From Azoarcus indigens (GTDB lineage: Bacteria; Pseudomonadota; Gammaproteobacteria; Burkholderiales; Rhodocyclaceae): a DNA stretch of 64,000 nucleotides. The DNA lies in NCBI RefSeq assembly GCF_004361735.1, contig NZ_SNVV01000010.1, positions 1-64,000 on the forward strand, given 5' to 3'. Below are positions 17,822 to 28,596 of this stretch, in pieces. The notes beneath the pieces were generated by a model. That model had not been told where the DNA came from. It made no database searches and was given only the letters and a program-made list of their open reading frames with translations. Position numbers and translations under genes: made by a program. Numbering within the stretch: position 1 is the first letter of the stretch; each line of letters starts with the position of its first letter.

Positions 17822-19156
17822 TCAGTTCTTGCTGGCGACCGGTGCCGGCGCGTTGTTCAGCAGGCTCAGGCGGTTCAGCAGGGGCGCGCTGGCCGTACGG
17901 AACTGGCCCAGTTCCTGGGGCGTCAGCGGGTCGGCGGTCGGCAGGGCGATCTTCATGGGATCCTGGGCGATGTTGTTCACCCGGACTTCATAGTGCAGAT
18001 GCGGGCCTGTGGCCCAGCCGGTGGAGCCGACGAAGGCGATGAGGTCCCCCTGGCTCACCGACATGCCTTTCTTCAGCCCGGTGGCGAAGCGGCTGAGGTG
18101 GGCATAGGCGGTGGCGTAGCGGTTGCTGTGACGCAGGACGACGATGTTGCCGTAGCCGTTCTGGGTGCCGACGAACTCCACCACGCCGTCCGAACTCGCC
18201 TTTACCGGAGTGCCGGTGGGGGCGGCGAAGTCCACGCCGGCATGGGTGCGCCAGTTCTTGTGGATGGGGTGGAAGCGGCGGCCGAAGCCGGAAGAGATCC
18301 GGGTGAAGGCCAGCGGCGAGCGCAGGAAGCCCTGGCGCAGGCTGCGGCCATCGGCGGTGTAATACTGCTCCTTGCCGCTGGCGCCCTTGTAGAGCACGAC
18401 GACGTGGCGCTTGCCCTGGTTCACGAATTCCGCCGCCAGCACGCGGCCGGTGCGTACCGGCACGCCGTGGTCGTAGATGGTTTCGTAGACGACGCTGAAC
18501 TGGTCGCCGCTGCGCAGGTCAGTATGGAAGTCGATCTCGGTGCCGAAGAGATCCGCCAGTTTGGTGGCGATGCTGTCGGGCAGGCCGACCGAGTCGGTGG
18601 CGCCGAAGAGCGAGTGGCGGATGGTGGCTGAGCGCATCTCGACCACGGTCATCGCAGGCGCGGCGGCTTCCTTGCGTACGCGGATGGTGCCGGCGCTGTC
18701 CCGCTCTATGGTCAGCCGGTCGCCGCTCTGGGAGGTCGGCAGGCTGAGCGTGGCGAGGCGGCCGTTGCCGTGGACCAGTGCAGTGACGGACAAGCCGGCA
18801 CGCAATTGTCGTAGCGCCAGCTTGCCTTCCGGCGACGATAGCAAGAAGTCCAGTGCTTCCGGGTCGGCGATGCCGAGGCGGCGGAAAATGGAATTCACCG
18901 TATCGCCCGGCATCACCCTGTCATCATGGACGTAGGGCAACTCCCCCGCGCCGTCCAGTGTGGTGGCCTGGGGAGCCGCAAGGGTTTCAACCACCGAGGT
19001 CAGATTGAGCGGACCGGGGTCATTCGGGACGACTGCGGTGGCCGCGACCACGCCGAGAAGGGAGGTGCCGAAGACGCCCGCCAGCAGCCAGGGCCGCTTG
19101 CGACTGAAGAGATGCGCCGGCAGTTCGGCTAGAATCCTGCTTTTTCTGGCCTGCAT
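17822..19156 (-). CDS. M23-family murein peptidase
   Basis: This 444-residue protein has a basic N-terminus and one membrane anchor (about residues 23-45, [20 protein letters not shown]). A LysM/OapA-like region follows ([17 protein letters not shown], about residue 80), and then a C-terminal lysostaphin-type metallopeptidase domain. Zinc ligands are visible in HAGVDFAAP and HLHYEVRVN. It resembles MepM-type endopeptidases that open peptide crosslinks during cell growth. It is divergent from tyrS. Confidence 0.92.
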   Translation of the reverse strand: MQARKSRILAELPAHLFSRKRPWLLAGVFGTSLLGVVAATAVVPNDPGPLNLTSVVETLAAPQATTLDGAGELPYVHDDRVMPGDTVNSIFRRLGIADPEALDFLLSSPEGKLALRQLRAGLSVTALVHGNGRLATLSLPTSQSGDRLTIERDSAGTIRVRKEAAAPAMTVVEMRSATIRHSLFGATDSVGLPDSIATKLADLFGTEIDFHTDLRSGDQFSVVYETIYDHGVPVRTGRVLAAEFVNQGKRHVVVLYKGASGKEQYYTADGRSLRQGFLRSPLAFTRISSGFGRRFHPIHKNWRTHAGVDFAAPTGTPVKASSDGVVEFVGTQNGYGNIVVLRHSNRYATAYAHLSRFATGLKKGMSVSQGDLIAFVGSTGWATGPHLHYEVRVNNIAQDPMKIALPTADPLTPQELGQFRTASAPLLNRLSLLNNAPAPVASKN

Positions 19157-19235
19157 TGGCTTTCACGGACAAAAAACTTCGTGGAGTCTATCAAAGTTTT
19201 TGCAGGCCCCGCTGTGCGAATTTTGGAGAGAGGAA

Positions 19236-20435
19236 ATGAGTGACGTCCAGGCCGCGCTGGCGCTGATCAAACGCGGTGCAGACGGGCTGCTGGTCGAGTC
19301 CGAGCTGGTGCAGAAACTGGAGAGCGGACGGCCGCTGCGGGTGAAGGCGGGCTTCGACCCCACCGCGCCCGACCTGCACTTTGGTCATACGGTATTGATC
19401 AACAAGCTGCGCCATTTCCAGGACCTGGGCCACCAGGTGCAGTTCCTGATCGGCGACTTCACCGGGATGATCGGCGACCCCAGCGGCAAGAACGCCACCC
19501 GCCCGCCTTTGTCGCGCGAGCAGGTGCTGGAGAATGCCCGCACCTACCAGGAGCAGGTGTTCAAGATCCTGGACCCGGAAAAGACCGAGATCTGCTTCAA
19601 CTCCACCTGGATGCAAAGCATGAATGCGGCGGACATGATTCGCCTCGCCTCCCTGCAGACGGTGGCGCGCATGCTGGAGCGCGACGACTTCGCCAAGCGC
19701 TACGCCGGCCAGCAGCCGATCTCCATCCACGAGTTCCTCTACCCGCTGTGCCAGGGCTACGACTCGGTGGCGATGAAAGCGGACGTCGAACTCGGCGGCA
19801 CCGACCAGCGTTTCAACCTGCTGATGGGCCGCGAGTTGCAGAAGCACTATGGCCAGACGCCGCAGTGTGTGCTGATGATGCCGCTACTGGAAGGCTTGGA
19901 CGGCGTGAACAAGATGTCCAAGTCGCTCGGCAATTACATCGGCATCGCCGAGCCGGCGAAGGAGATCTTCGGCAAGGTGATGTCGGTGTCCGACACGCTG
20001 ATGTGGCGCTATTTCGAGTTGTTGTCCTTCCGCAGCCTGGAGGAGATCGCCGGGCTGCGCCGCGGCGTCGAGCAGGAAGGCCGCAACCCGCGCGACGTGA
20101 AGGTGATGCTGGCACAGGAGTTGGTGGCCCGCTTCCACGGTGCTGCTGCCGCTGACGAAGCGCTGGCTGACTTCGAAGCCCGCTTCCAGCGCAACGCCAT
20201 TCCCGACGACATCCCGGAAGTGCGGGTCGCCGTGGGCGAGGGCATGCCGGTGTTCCAGGTGATCAAGCAGGCCGGCCTCACTGGCAGCACCTCGGAGGCG
20301 ATGCGCATGATCGACCAGGGCGCGGTGAAGCTGAACGGCGAGCGGGTGGATGACAAGGCGCGGCTGCTGCCGGCGGGCGAAACCGTGGTGCTGCAGGTGG
20401 GCAAGCGCAAGTTCGCTTCCGTGGTGCTGGAGTGA
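19236..20435 (+). CDS. tyrS: Tyrosyl-tRNA synthetase
   Basis: This 399-residue class I synthetase has a HIGH-type motif (HFGH near residue 47), a KMSKS loop ([12 protein letters not shown] near residue 230) and a C-terminal S4 RNA-binding domain ([19 protein letters not shown]). It belongs to the TyrZ-like class rather than the E. coli TyrS type. ATG 19236 follows GGAGAGAGGAA; the longer frame upstream overlaps the divergent peptidase gene. The stop overlaps the murI start. Confidence 0.97.
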   Translation: MSDVQAALALIKRGADGLLVESELVQKLESGRPLRVKAGFDPTAPDLHFGHTVLINKLRHFQDLGHQVQFLIGDFTGMIGDPSGKNATRPPLSREQVLENARTYQEQVFKILDPEKTEICFNSTWMQSMNAADMIRLASLQTVARMLERDDFAKRYAGQQPISIHEFLYPLCQGYDSVAMKADVELGGTDQRFNLLMGRELQKHYGQTPQCVLMMPLLEGLDGVNKMSKSLGNYIGIAEPAKEIFGKVMSVSDTLMWRYFELLSFRSLEEIAGLRRGVEQEGRNPRDVKVMLAQELVARFHGAAAADEALADFEARFQRNAIPDDIPEVRVAVGEGMPVFQVIKQAGLTGSTSEAMRMIDQGAVKLNGERVDDKARLLPAGETVVLQVGKRKFASVVLE

Positions 20436-21241
20436 GCGGCGGCGCCGGCCGCCCGATCGGCGTCTTCGATTCGGGCATCGGCGGCCTCACCGTGGTGCGG
20501 GCGCTGATGGAGCGCCTGCCGATGGAAGACATCGTCTATTTCGGCGACACCGCCCGCGTGCCTTACGGTGTCAAGTCGGTGGCCACCATCGGGCAATTCA
20601 CCGCACAGATCACCGACTTCCTGCTGCAGCAGGACGTGAAGATGCTGATCGTCGCCTGCAACACCATGGCAGCGGTCGCTGCCGAGGTGGTGCGCCAGCG
20701 CGCCGGCGACATCCCGGTGCTGGACGTGATCGAGGCCGGCGCGCGTGCTGCGGTGGCCGAGGCGCCGGGCGGGCGTATCGGCGTCATCGGCACCCCGACC
20801 ACCATCAACAGCAACGCCTACGCCCGCCGCATCCATGCACTGGACCCGACGGTGCGAGTCTATTCACGCGCCTGTCCGCTGTTCGTGCCGCTGGTGGAAG
20901 AGGGCTGGCTGGATCACGAGGTGACCCGGCTGACCGCGCAGGAATATCTGCGCCCGGTGTTGGCGGAAGAGGTGGATGGGCTGGTGTTGGGCTGTACTCA
21001 CTACCCGCTGCTGAAACCGCTGCTGCGCGACGTGGTGGGGTCGGGAGTGAAGCTGATCGACTCCGCCTACACGACTGCCGAGTTCGCCGCCGCCAGCCTG
21101 CAGGCCGCCGGTCTGGCGCATGTCAGCGAGCTGCCGGCGCGCTACCGCTACGTGGTCACCGACGTGCCCTTGCGCTTCCAGACCATAGGTGAGCGCTTCC
21201 TCGGCCGTTCGCTGGGCAGGGTGGAGAAGGTCGACTGGTAG
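20432..21241 (+). CDS. murI: Glutamate racemase
   Basis: This 269-residue enzyme makes D-glutamate for peptidoglycan. Catalytic motifs are clear: FDSGIGGL near the N-terminus, the first catalytic cysteine in VACNTMAAV (about residue 76), and the second in LGCTHYPLL (about residue 189). The start is a GTG that overlaps the tyrS stop by four bases (GTGA), so translation is coupled. Confidence 0.96.
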   Translation: MSGGAGRPIGVFDSGIGGLTVVRALMERLPMEDIVYFGDTARVPYGVKSVATIGQFTAQITDFLLQQDVKMLIVACNTMAAVAAEVVRQRAGDIPVLDVIEAGARAAVAEAPGGRIGVIGTPTTINSNAYARRIHALDPTVRVYSRACPLFVPLVEEGWLDHEVTRLTAQEYLRPVLAEEVDGLVLGCTHYPLLKPLLRDVVGSGVKLIDSAYTTAEFAAASLQAAGLAHVSELPARYRYVVTDVPLRFQTIGERFLGRSLGRVEKVDW

Positions 21242-21265
21242 TGCTCCGGTTCGGGGCGGGAGCAA

Positions 21266-21317
21266 CGGATAGGAAAAACGGCAGGGGCGATTCGCCACCT
21301 GCCGTTTTTCTTATCCG
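21266..21317. terminator. Bidirectional terminator between murI and sulfurtransferase
   Basis: A long inverted repeat runs from CGGATA to TATCCG with the core AAAAACGGCAGG / CCTGCCGTTTTT and an inner GGCGATTCGCC. Runs of A and T on either side make it effective for both convergent genes. Confidence 0.85.
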
Positions 21318-21358
21318 CGCATCCAGTCTGGTTGCCGCGTTCCTTGCTGCTCTCCCGC

Positions 21359-22213
21359 TCAGCCCGGCCCGGTCGCCACCGGCCGCTTCGGGTCGGCGCA
21401 CCATTCGCTCCACGAACCGGCGTACAGCCGCGAGCCGCTGAGGCCGGCGGCCTCCATTGCCAGCAGGTTGTGGCAGGCGGTGACGCCGGATCCGCACTGG
21501 TGCACCACCTTGTGGATGTCGTGGCCCTTCAGCAGCGCGCCGAATTCCTCGCGTAATACCGAAGCCTGCTTGAAGCAGCCGTCGCCGCCGAGGTTGTCCT
21601 TGAAGAAGCGGTTGGTGGCGCCGGGGATGTGGCCGCCCACCGGGTCCAGCGTCTCGTTCTCGCCGCGGAAGCGGTCCGGGCTGCGGGCGTCCAGCAGCAG
21701 CATGTCCGGGCGGTTCAGATGGGCGTACACATAGTCGGCATCCACTCGCGAGGGCTGCAGCGCCAGCGTGTAGGTGGCGGGGCGGGCCTCCGGTGTTTCG
21801 GTGGACAGCGCCTGGCTGGCGCGGCACCAGGCCTGGAAGCCGCCGTCCAGCACCGCGACGCGGTGGTGGCCCAGCCAGCGCAGCAGCCACCACAGACGGG
21901 CGGCGAACATGCCGCCGGCGTCGTCATAGGCGACGACCTGGGTGTGGTTGCCGACGCCGCACTCGGCGAGCCGTGCTGCCAGGTGGGCGGGGTCCGGCAG
22001 CGGATGGCGGCCATTGTGGCCGTTCTTGGGGCCGGAGAGGTCGTCATCCAGGTCGAGGTAGAAGGCGCCAGGCAGGTGGCCGACGCTGTAGGCATCGAAA
22101 CCGAAGTCCGGGTTGGTGAGGTCGAAGCGGCAGTCGAACAGCACCCAGTCGGGATCATGCAGATGCTGGGCGAGCTCGTTGGCGCCGATCAGCGTCGCAT
22201 AGGAGGCGCTCAC
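21359..22213 (-). CDS. sseA: 3-Mercaptopyruvate sulfurtransferase
   Basis: This 284-residue protein has two tandem rhodanese domains. The active-site cysteine is in the C-terminal domain within HQCGSGVTACHN (about residue 236); the CGSGVTA loop is typical of mercaptopyruvate-type rather than thiosulfate-type enzymes. The start is GTG 22213, preceded by GGAGG and overlapping the upstream gene's stop (GTGA); the longer frame reads through the SpoIIAA-like gene. A thiosulfate substrate cannot be excluded. Confidence 0.9.
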   Translation of the reverse strand: MSASYATLIGANELAQHLHDPDWVLFDCRFDLTNPDFGFDAYSVGHLPGAFYLDLDDDLSGPKNGHNGRHPLPDPAHLAARLAECGVGNHTQVVAYDDAGGMFAARLWWLLRWLGHHRVAVLDGGFQAWCRASQALSTETPEARPATYTLALQPSRVDADYVYAHLNRPDMLLLDARSPDRFRGENETLDPVGGHIPGATNRFFKDNLGGDGCFKQASVLREEFGALLKGHDIHKVVHQCGSGVTACHNLLAMEAAGLSGSRLYAGSWSEWCADPKRPVATGPG

Positions 22214-22572
22214 CGCGCTTCCTCCGCGGTCTCCTCCAGCCAGGCGCGGGCGGAGGCTTCGTCCTCGAACACCTGCACGTCGGCATCGACGAAGAGTTGG
22301 GAAACCCAGGCGCTCCAGGTGATCCACTGGTCGTTGGTCAGCAGCGCGATGCGGCGGAAGTCGCGGGCGTGGGCGCGGGAGAACTTGATCTCCTCCCAGG
22401 CAACGTCCAGCGTGAAGCCCAGCATCTCGCGCAGATCGAAGAGCAGGTCCACCGGACCCTCGAAGCGGATCTTGTAGCTGACGAGCTCCTCGAACTCCTT
22501 GTAGTCGGCCAGGGTGAACTCGCCGAAAACGCTGACGGCAACCAGGCTGTCGCTGTGCTCGGTGCTGATCAT
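22210..22572 (-). CDS. SpoIIAA-like / STAS-fold protein
   Basis: This 120-residue protein has the pattern of the SpoIIAA-like family: an early FGEFTLADYKEFEE, then VDLLFDLREMLGFTLDVAWEEIKF, FRRIALLTNDQWITW, and a C-terminal EDEASARAWLEE. Function is unknown, though the fold is linked to lipid or nucleotide binding. It is coupled by overlap to the downstream sulfurtransferase. Confidence 0.82.
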   Translation of the reverse strand: MISTEHSDSLVAVSVFGEFTLADYKEFEELVSYKIRFEGPVDLLFDLREMLGFTLDVAWEEIKFSRAHARDFRRIALLTNDQWITWSAWVSQLFVDADVQVFEDEASARAWLEETAEEAR

Positions 22573-22631
22573 GGTGGCCTCCTGAGGGCGTTAAATGGTG
22601 TCTGCCACTATAGCCCCAGGCTGGAAAGCGC

Positions 22632-23540
22632 TCAATCCGGGGTCTGGCTGGCGGCGTTTCCTGCGGGCGCGGGGCGCTGCCCTCCGGCTTGCGCCGAGGG
22701 CGGCCGCGGCCGGGTGGCCAGCGAAGTGGCGATGCCGCTGGCGACGATGAGGGCGATGGCGAACCAGGCGGCCAGCGGCAGCAGCTCGTTCCACAGCAGC
22801 ACGCCGAATAGGCTGGAGAACAGCACGGTGGTGTAGCTGAGGTTGGCGGAGACCACGGTGCGGCCGTAGCGGTAGGAGCGCGTCATCGCCAGTTGCGCGC
22901 AGCCGCCGAACAGGCCGGCGCCAGCGAGCAGGGCGAAGCCGCGCAGGTCCGGCAGGTGCAGGCCGCGCGCCAGCGCCCAGGGCAGGCCGAGCGCGGCGGT
23001 GAGGGCGGAGAACCAGAACACAGTGCGCACTTCCGGCTCGCCGGCGCGGCCCAATTCGCGCACGCTGACGTAGGCCAGGCTGGCGAGCAGGCCGCCGCAC
23101 AAGCCGGCCACCGCGCCCGGCCATTGCTCCGGCTGCACCGTGGGGCGCAGCAGCAGGGCGACGCCGACGAAGCCCATCGCCACCGAGGCCAGCGCCGGCC
23201 AGCGCAGGCGCTCGCCGAACCACAGCACCAGCAGCAGGGCGACGAAGATGGGCGAGGTGTAGCTCAGGGTGACGGCGCTGGCCAGCGGCAGGATGCCGAG
23301 AGCGAAGAAGTAGCACATCAGCGCCAGCGAGCCGGAAAAGCCGCGGGAGAGCTGCAGCCGCCAGTGCGGCGTGCGCAGCGGAATGCCGCCGAGGCGGGCG
23401 ACGATCCACATCATCAGCACGCCGACCGCGCCGCGGTAGAACACCAGCTCGCCGGTAGAAAACTCGTCCGACCCCAGTTTCACGCACACGCCCATGCAGG
23501 CGAACAGGAAGCTGGCGACGATCATCCACAGGGAAGGCAT
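22632..23540 (-). CDS. EamA/DMT-family membrane transporter
   Basis: This 302-residue protein has ten predicted transmembrane helices in two EamA repeats (first about 5-140, second about 150-285), consistent with a drug/metabolite exporter. The substrate is unknown. ATG 23540 is chosen because it directly precedes the first helix (PSLWMIVASFLFACMGV); a GTG at 23591 would add 17 residues, and neither has a strong ribosome site. Confidence 0.87.
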   Translation of the reverse strand: MPSLWMIVASFLFACMGVCVKLGSDEFSTGELVFYRGAVGVLMMWIVARLGGIPLRTPHWRLQLSRGFSGSLALMCYFFALGILPLASAVTLSYTSPIFVALLLVLWFGERLRWPALASVAMGFVGVALLLRPTVQPEQWPGAVAGLCGGLLASLAYVSVRELGRAGEPEVRTVFWFSALTAALGLPWALARGLHLPDLRGFALLAGAGLFGGCAQLAMTRSYRYGRTVVSANLSYTTVLFSSLFGVLLWNELLPLAAWFAIALIVASGIATSLATRPRPPSAQAGGQRPAPAGNAASQTPD

Positions 23541-23637
23541 GGTGCGCTGCAAAAGGAACGGAAGGCCGGCATTGGACCACAGCCGCCGCACCGGCGACAG
23601 TCCGGCGCGGCGGTCGCGGCAGCGCTTCGCGGCGCCT

Positions 23638-24573
23638 TTAGGCCAGCGTCAGCCAGTCCGCATGGCGTTCGTCCTCGCCGCGCACGCAGGCGAAGAAGCG
23701 CCGTTGCAGCTCGCGGGTGATGGCGCCGGGCTGGCCGCTGCCGACGCGGCGCCTGTCCACCTCCACCACCGGGGTGATCTCCGCCGCAGTGCCGGTGAAG
23801 AACACTTCATCGGCGATGTAGAGCTCGTCGCGGGTGATGCGGCGGGCGACGATCTCGTAGCCAGCCTCGCGCGCCAGCGTGTGCAGCGTGCGGCGGGTGA
23901 TGCCGTCCAGCGCCGAGGTGATCTCCGGCTCGTAGATCACGCCGCGCTTCACCAGGAAGACGTTCTCGCCCGGCCCTTCGGCGACGAAGCCGTCGGTATC
24001 CAGCAGCAGCGCTTCGTCATAGCCCTCCTGGCGCGCCTCGCGGCAGGCGAGGATGGAGTTGGTGTAGGTAGACACCGCCTTGGCGCGGCACATCTGCACG
24101 TTCACATGGTGCCGGGCGAAGCTCGCCACCTTGACGCGGATGCCGCGCTCCAGCCCGTTGTCGCCCAAGTAGGCGCCCCAGGCCCAGGCCGCCACCATTA
24201 CATGCACCGCCGCGCCCAGCGGATCGACGCCGACCTTCTCGGCGCCGAGGAAAACCAGCGGGCGGATGTAGCCGCCGGCAAGTGCGTTGCGGCGGATGGC
24301 GTCGCGGCAGGCCTGGCGCAGGGCGTCGCGGTCGAAGGGCATGTCCAGGCCGAGGATGTGGGCGGATTCGAACAGCCGCTCGACATGGTCGTCCAGCCGG
24401 AAGATGGCGGCGCCGCGCGGCGTCGCATAGGCGCGCAGGCCCTCGAAGCAGCCGAGGCCGTAGTGCAGGGTGTGGGTCAGCGCGTGCACCCTGGCTTCGC
24501 GCCAGGGCAGCCATTGGCCGTCCAGCCAGATCCAGCCGTCGCGGTCTTCCATCGTGGTGGGGGTGATGCTCAT
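23638..24573 (-). CDS. ilvE: Branched-chain amino acid aminotransferase
   Basis: This 311-residue PLP enzyme of fold type IV makes or degrades Leu, Ile and Val. It shows WLDGQWLPWREARVHALTH, HYGLGCFEGLRAY, the PLP lysine in CRAKAVSTYTNS, and EGPGENVFLVKRG. ATG 24573 has a ribosome site AGGAGTG; the longer frame upstream lacks family similarity. It probably stands alone. Confidence 0.95.
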   Translation of the reverse strand: MSITPTTMEDRDGWIWLDGQWLPWREARVHALTHTLHYGLGCFEGLRAYATPRGAAIFRLDDHVERLFESAHILGLDMPFDRDALRQACRDAIRRNALAGGYIRPLVFLGAEKVGVDPLGAAVHVMVAAWAWGAYLGDNGLERGIRVKVASFARHHVNVQMCRAKAVSTYTNSILACREARQEGYDEALLLDTDGFVAEGPGENVFLVKRGVIYEPEITSALDGITRRTLHTLAREAGYEIVARRITRDELYIADEVFFTGTAAEITPVVEVDRRRVGSGQPGAITRELQRRFFACVRGEDERHADWLTLA

Positions 24574-24858
24574 GAGGTCGCACTCCTGGTGTCGGATCGA
24601 AGGGGAAAAGGCCGCGGGCGGTGGGAGCGGCTTCGATCGGCGGAGGAAAACGGGGTGCGCTTTGCCGGGCAACGCCGCCGGGGTGGGGCGGCGCTGGAGG
24701 TGCCGAAGAGGAGGTCCAGATTGCGCGCTGCAGCAGCGGCTTTCAAACGAAAGCGGCGTGGCGTCGGATGAGCCTGATTCATCCGAATGGTCCGACTTGG
24801 GTGGTCAGCCGCAGCCGCTGGGGCTAGGCTAGGGTCATGTCCAAGCGAGGAGAGGCCG

Positions 24859-26352
24859 ATGTCCTACGTGCTGGCGCTGGACCAGGGCACCACCAGTTCG
24901 CGTGCCATGGTGTTCGATGCCGACGGCCGGGTGCGCAGTGTCGCCCGGCGCGACTTCCCGCAGCATTTCCCGCGGCCCGGCTGGGTGGAGCACGACCCCG
25001 CCGACATTCTGCGCAGCCAGCTGGAATGCGCCCGCGCGGCGCTGGCGGATGCCGGCCTGCGCGCCGGCCAGCTGGCGGCGGTGGGCATCGCCAACCAGCG
25101 CGAAACCACCGTGCTGTGGGAGCGCGCCAGCGGCCGCGCGGTGGCGCCGGCCATCGTCTGGCAGGACCGCCGCACCGCCGCCGACTGCGAACGCCTGCGC
25201 AGCCAGGGCTGGAGCGCGGCCCTGCGCGAACGCACCGGGCTGGAGCTGGACCCCTACTTCTCCGCCACCAAGCTCGCCTGGCTGCTGGACCATGTGCCCG
25301 GCGCCCGCGAGCGCGCCGAGGCCGGCGAACTTGCCTTCGGCACGGTGGATAGCTGGCTGCTGTGGCATCTGAGCGGTGGTCAGCTGCACCTCACCGACCG
25401 CGGCAACGCCTCCCGCACCCTGCTGCTGGACGTGCACGCCCGCGAGTGGGACGCCGATCTGCTCGCTCGCTTCCGCATCCCGGCGGCGGTGCTGCCGCGG
25501 CTGGTGGACAGCCTGGGCGTTTGCGGCGAAACCGCGCCCGAAGTGCTGGGCGCCGCGGTGCCCATCGCCGGCATCGCCGGCGACCAGCAGGCCGCCACCT
25601 TCGGCCAGGCCTGCTTTGCCCCCGGCATGGCCAAGAACACCTACGGCACCGGCTGCTTCCTGCTGATGAACACCGGCGAAGCGCCGGTCGCCTCGCACAA
25701 CCGCCTGCTCTCCACCGTCGGCTGGACCGGCGGCGGCCGCCACGCCTACGCGCTGGAAGGCAGCGTGTTCATGGCCGGCGCCGTCGTGCAATGGCTGCGC
25801 GACAGCCTGGGCCTGATCCGCAACGCCAACGACATCGAAGCCCTGGCCGCCAGCGTGGAAGACAGCGCCGGCGTGGTCTTCGTGCCCGCCTTCACCGGCC
25901 TGGGCGCGCCGCACTGGGATGCCCGTGCCCGTGGCACCCTGCTCGGCCTCACCCGCGGCGCCGGCCCCGGCCACATCGCCCGCGCCGCGCTGGAAGCCAT
26001 CGCCCTGCAGACGGTGGACTTGGTCGCCGCCATGCGCCGCGACGGCGCCCAGTCGCTCACCGAGCTGCGGGTGGATGGCGGTGCCGCCGCCAACGATCTG
26101 CTGATGCAGCTGCAGGCCGACCTGCTGGGCGTGCCGGTGCTGCGCCCGCGCATGCTGGAGACCACCGCGCTGGGCGCCGCCTGGCTGGCCGGGCTGGGCG
26201 TTGGCCTGTGGCGCGATACCGATGCGTTGGCGACCCAATGGCGGCTGGATCGCCGCTTCGAGCCGAGCTGGAGCGACGACCGCCGCGCGGCGGTGATCGC
26301 CCGCTGGGCACGGGCGGTGGAGCGCGCCAAAGACTGGGCGGAGGAGGAATGA
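24859..26352 (+). CDS. glpK: Glycerol kinase
   Basis: This 497-residue FGGY-family kinase phosphorylates glycerol. It shows [15 protein letters not shown] at the N-terminus, [36 protein letters not shown] and the C-terminal [24 protein letters not shown] 24859 is preceded by GAGGAGAGGCCG. It forms a glycerol-use unit with glpD 220 bases downstream; no glpF facilitator is in the window. Confidence 0.96.
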   Translation: MSYVLALDQGTTSSRAMVFDADGRVRSVARRDFPQHFPRPGWVEHDPADILRSQLECARAALADAGLRAGQLAAVGIANQRETTVLWERASGRAVAPAIVWQDRRTAADCERLRSQGWSAALRERTGLELDPYFSATKLAWLLDHVPGARERAEAGELAFGTVDSWLLWHLSGGQLHLTDRGNASRTLLLDVHAREWDADLLARFRIPAAVLPRLVDSLGVCGETAPEVLGAAVPIAGIAGDQQAATFGQACFAPGMAKNTYGTGCFLLMNTGEAPVASHNRLLSTVGWTGGGRHAYALEGSVFMAGAVVQWLRDSLGLIRNANDIEALAASVEDSAGVVFVPAFTGLGAPHWDARARGTLLGLTRGAGPGHIARAALEAIALQTVDLVAAMRRDGAQSLTELRVDGGAAANDLLMQLQADLLGVPVLRPRMLETTALGAAWLAGLGVGLWRDTDALATQWRLDRRFEPSWSDDRRAAVIARWARAVERAKDWAEEE

Positions 26353-26572
26353 GGCGGCTGGCCATGGGAAGGGAGCGCATGCGGCCCGCCGTGCTGCCGG
26401 CCGGCGCGGTGGAGGCAAGCGGGCGGGCAGCTGCTCCGGCCGATGTTGAAGCGGTGCTTGCCTCGCCAGCCGGCGGCTGCGGGCGTTGCCGGCGCGGGCG
26501 CCGTGCAAGCCGGCGGTTCCGCGGCGGCCTGCGTGTTCCGCGCCGGCCGGGGCCGGAGGCAGGGGAGGCGGG

Positions 26573-28150
26573 ATGGCGCTGACGCCCGCCGCCGCAAGCC
26601 GCGCCGCCGCGCTCGCCCGGCTGGCGGAAACGCCGGAGTGGGACATGCTCGTCATCGGCGGCGGCGCCACCGGCCTGGGCTGCGCGGTGGATGCCGCCGC
26701 CCGCGGCTACAAGGTGCTGCTGGTGGAAGCGCAGGACTTCGCCAAGGGCACCAGTTCGCGCGCCACCAAGCTGGTACACGGCGGCGTGCGCTACCTCGCC
26801 CAGGGCAATCTGCCGCTGGTGCGCGAGGCGCTGGCCGAGCGCGCCCGCCTGCTGGCCAACGCGCCCCATCTGGTGCATCCGCTGCGCTTCGTCGTGCCCA
26901 GCTACCGCCGGCGCGACACCGCCCTGCTGGCCGTAGGCCTGGGCGCCTACGATCTCCTCGGCGGCTTCGGCAGTCAGGGCGGCATCGCCCGCAGCCGGGT
27001 GCTGGACGTGGCGCAGACGCGCGCCGCCCTGCCGACGGTGAAGACCGCCGGCCTGCGGGGCGGCATCGCCTACTGGGACGCGCAGTTCGACGACGCCCGC
27101 CTGGCGCTGGCCCTGGCGCGCACGGTGGAAGACCTGGGCGGCCTCGCCCTCAACTACTGCGCGCTTGCCGATCTGCTGGTGGAGGGCGGCCGGCTGCGCG
27201 GCGCGGTGTTGCAGGAGGCGGGCGGGCGCGTGTTCCGGGTGGCCGCCCGGGTGGTCATCAACGCCACCGGCGTGTGGGCGGACAGCGTGCGCCGCCTCGC
27301 CCAGCCGGCGACGCCGCCGCTGCTGCGGCCCAGCCAGGGCATCCACCTGGTGGTAGACCGCGGTTTCCTGCCCGGCACGGACGCCCTGCTGGTGCCGCGC
27401 ACCGCCGACGGCCGGGTGCTGTTCATGATTCCCTGGCAGGGCCGGCTGCTGCTGGGCACCACCGACAGCCTGCGTGCAGACTTGCCGCTGGAGCCGCAGC
27501 CTTTGCCGGGCGAGGTGGATTTCGTGCTCGATACCGCCGCCGCCTACCTCGAACGCCCGCCGCGGCGGCAGGATGTACTCAGCCAGTTCGCCGGCCTGCG
27601 GCCCTTGATCGGCGGGGGCATGGGCAATGACGAGCGCCCCACTGGCGGCCTGTCGCGGGAGCATCTGATCGAGGTTTCCGCCACCGGCCTGGTCAGCGTG
27701 CTGGGCGGCAAGTGGACCACCTATCGCCATATGGCCGAAGAGGCGGTGGACCGCGCCCTGGCGGTGGCTGGCCTGCCACGGCGGGCCGCGGCGACCGCCA
27801 CCTTGAGGCTGCATGGCGCGCGGGAGGGCGACGACCCCTACGGCAGCGACCGCGAGGCGGTGGAAGCCCTGCCCGGCGCCGGCCGCCGCCTGCTGGAGGG
27901 CCTGACGCTGACCGAGGCCGAGGTGCGCCACGCCGCGCGGGCGGAATACGCGCTGAGCGTGGAGGATGTGCTGGCGCGGCGGCACCGCGCGCTCTTCCTG
28001 GATGTTCGTTTGGCGGAACAGATTGCCGGGCAAGTGGCCGTCATCTTGGCCGACGAGCTTGGCCGGGACGGAAATTGGTGCGAGCTACAGGTGAAGCGTT
28101 TTCGCATGCTGGCGCAAAGCTATGCGGCCGCCTCTGCTACTTCACGGTAG
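26573..28150 (+). CDS. glpD: Glycerol-3-phosphate dehydrogenase, aerobic FAD type
   Basis: This 525-residue flavoprotein passes electrons from glycerol 3-phosphate to quinone. An FAD-binding GGGATGLGCAVDAA is followed by the family signature DFAKGTSSRATKLVHGGVRYL, then IPWQGRLLLGTTDS and the C-terminal DAO domain with ARAEYALSVEDVLARRHR. ATG 26573 follows GGGGAGGCGGG. The region 26353-26572 between glpK and glpD holds nothing I can identify. Its 3' end overlaps the convergent hypothetical gene by 14 bases. Confidence 0.95.
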   Translation: MALTPAAASRAAALARLAETPEWDMLVIGGGATGLGCAVDAAARGYKVLLVEAQDFAKGTSSRATKLVHGGVRYLAQGNLPLVREALAERARLLANAPHLVHPLRFVVPSYRRRDTALLAVGLGAYDLLGGFGSQGGIARSRVLDVAQTRAALPTVKTAGLRGGIAYWDAQFDDARLALALARTVEDLGGLALNYCALADLLVEGGRLRGAVLQEAGGRVFRVAARVVINATGVWADSVRRLAQPATPPLLRPSQGIHLVVDRGFLPGTDALLVPRTADGRVLFMIPWQGRLLLGTTDSLRADLPLEPQPLPGEVDFVLDTAAAYLERPPRRQDVLSQFAGLRPLIGGGMGNDERPTGGLSREHLIEVSATGLVSVLGGKWTTYRHMAEEAVDRALAVAGLPRRAAATATLRLHGAREGDDPYGSDREAVEALPGAGRRLLEGLTLTEAEVRHAARAEYALSVEDVLARRHRALFLDVRLAEQIAGQVAVILADELGRDGNWCELQVKRFRMLAQSYAAASATSR

Positions 28151-28463
28151 GCGCCGCTGTTGGCTGCTTTGCCATTCCTTGCCGGGTTTGAAAAGCCTTG
28201 ACAGCAGAAATAGGCAAGGAGAAAGAGTAGCCATTACTGCAGCTCACGACGATGAGGTTCTCACCGTGCCCTTTGGACTCCAACCGGGCTTTTGGCGAAT
28301 GGTCGCATTCGGCTGAAAGTCGTGCGGTATGTGTGGCTGCTTCAAGCAGGGAGCGGGTATCTGCGGAATCGGGGCCGAGGTCAGCTTGAGCAGGGAAGGA
28401 GAGGCTGAAGAGGGCTGCCAAGCAGAGAAATCCGGAAAGCGAACGAGCGCGATGCAAAGGCAT
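28137..28463 (-). CDS. Small exported protein of unknown function
   Basis: This 108-residue protein has a signal peptide (residues 1 to about 27, ending FPAQA) and a mature part of about 80 residues with two cysteines (AECDH and VSCSNGYSFSLPI) that could form a disulfide. I do not recognise a family. Upstream (28464-28596) the DNA is noticeably AT-rich for this genome and could contain its promoter. It overlaps the glpD 3' end. Confidence 0.6.
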   Translation of the reverse strand: MPLHRARSLSGFLCLAALFSLSFPAQADLGPDSADTRSLLEAATHTARLSAECDHSPKARLESKGHGENLIVVSCSNGYSFSLPISAVKAFQTRQGMAKQPTAAPTVK

Positions 28464-28596
28464 TTATTCTTAATTGAAGAGGGTAGATATACCCATTTTG
28501 GGCCTTTGAGCTAGACTTTTGTACTACTCCAATCAATTTATCTATTGAGGTGCGAAATCAGTCACGTATTAACTGTACTTGCTTTGCGGTTAATTG

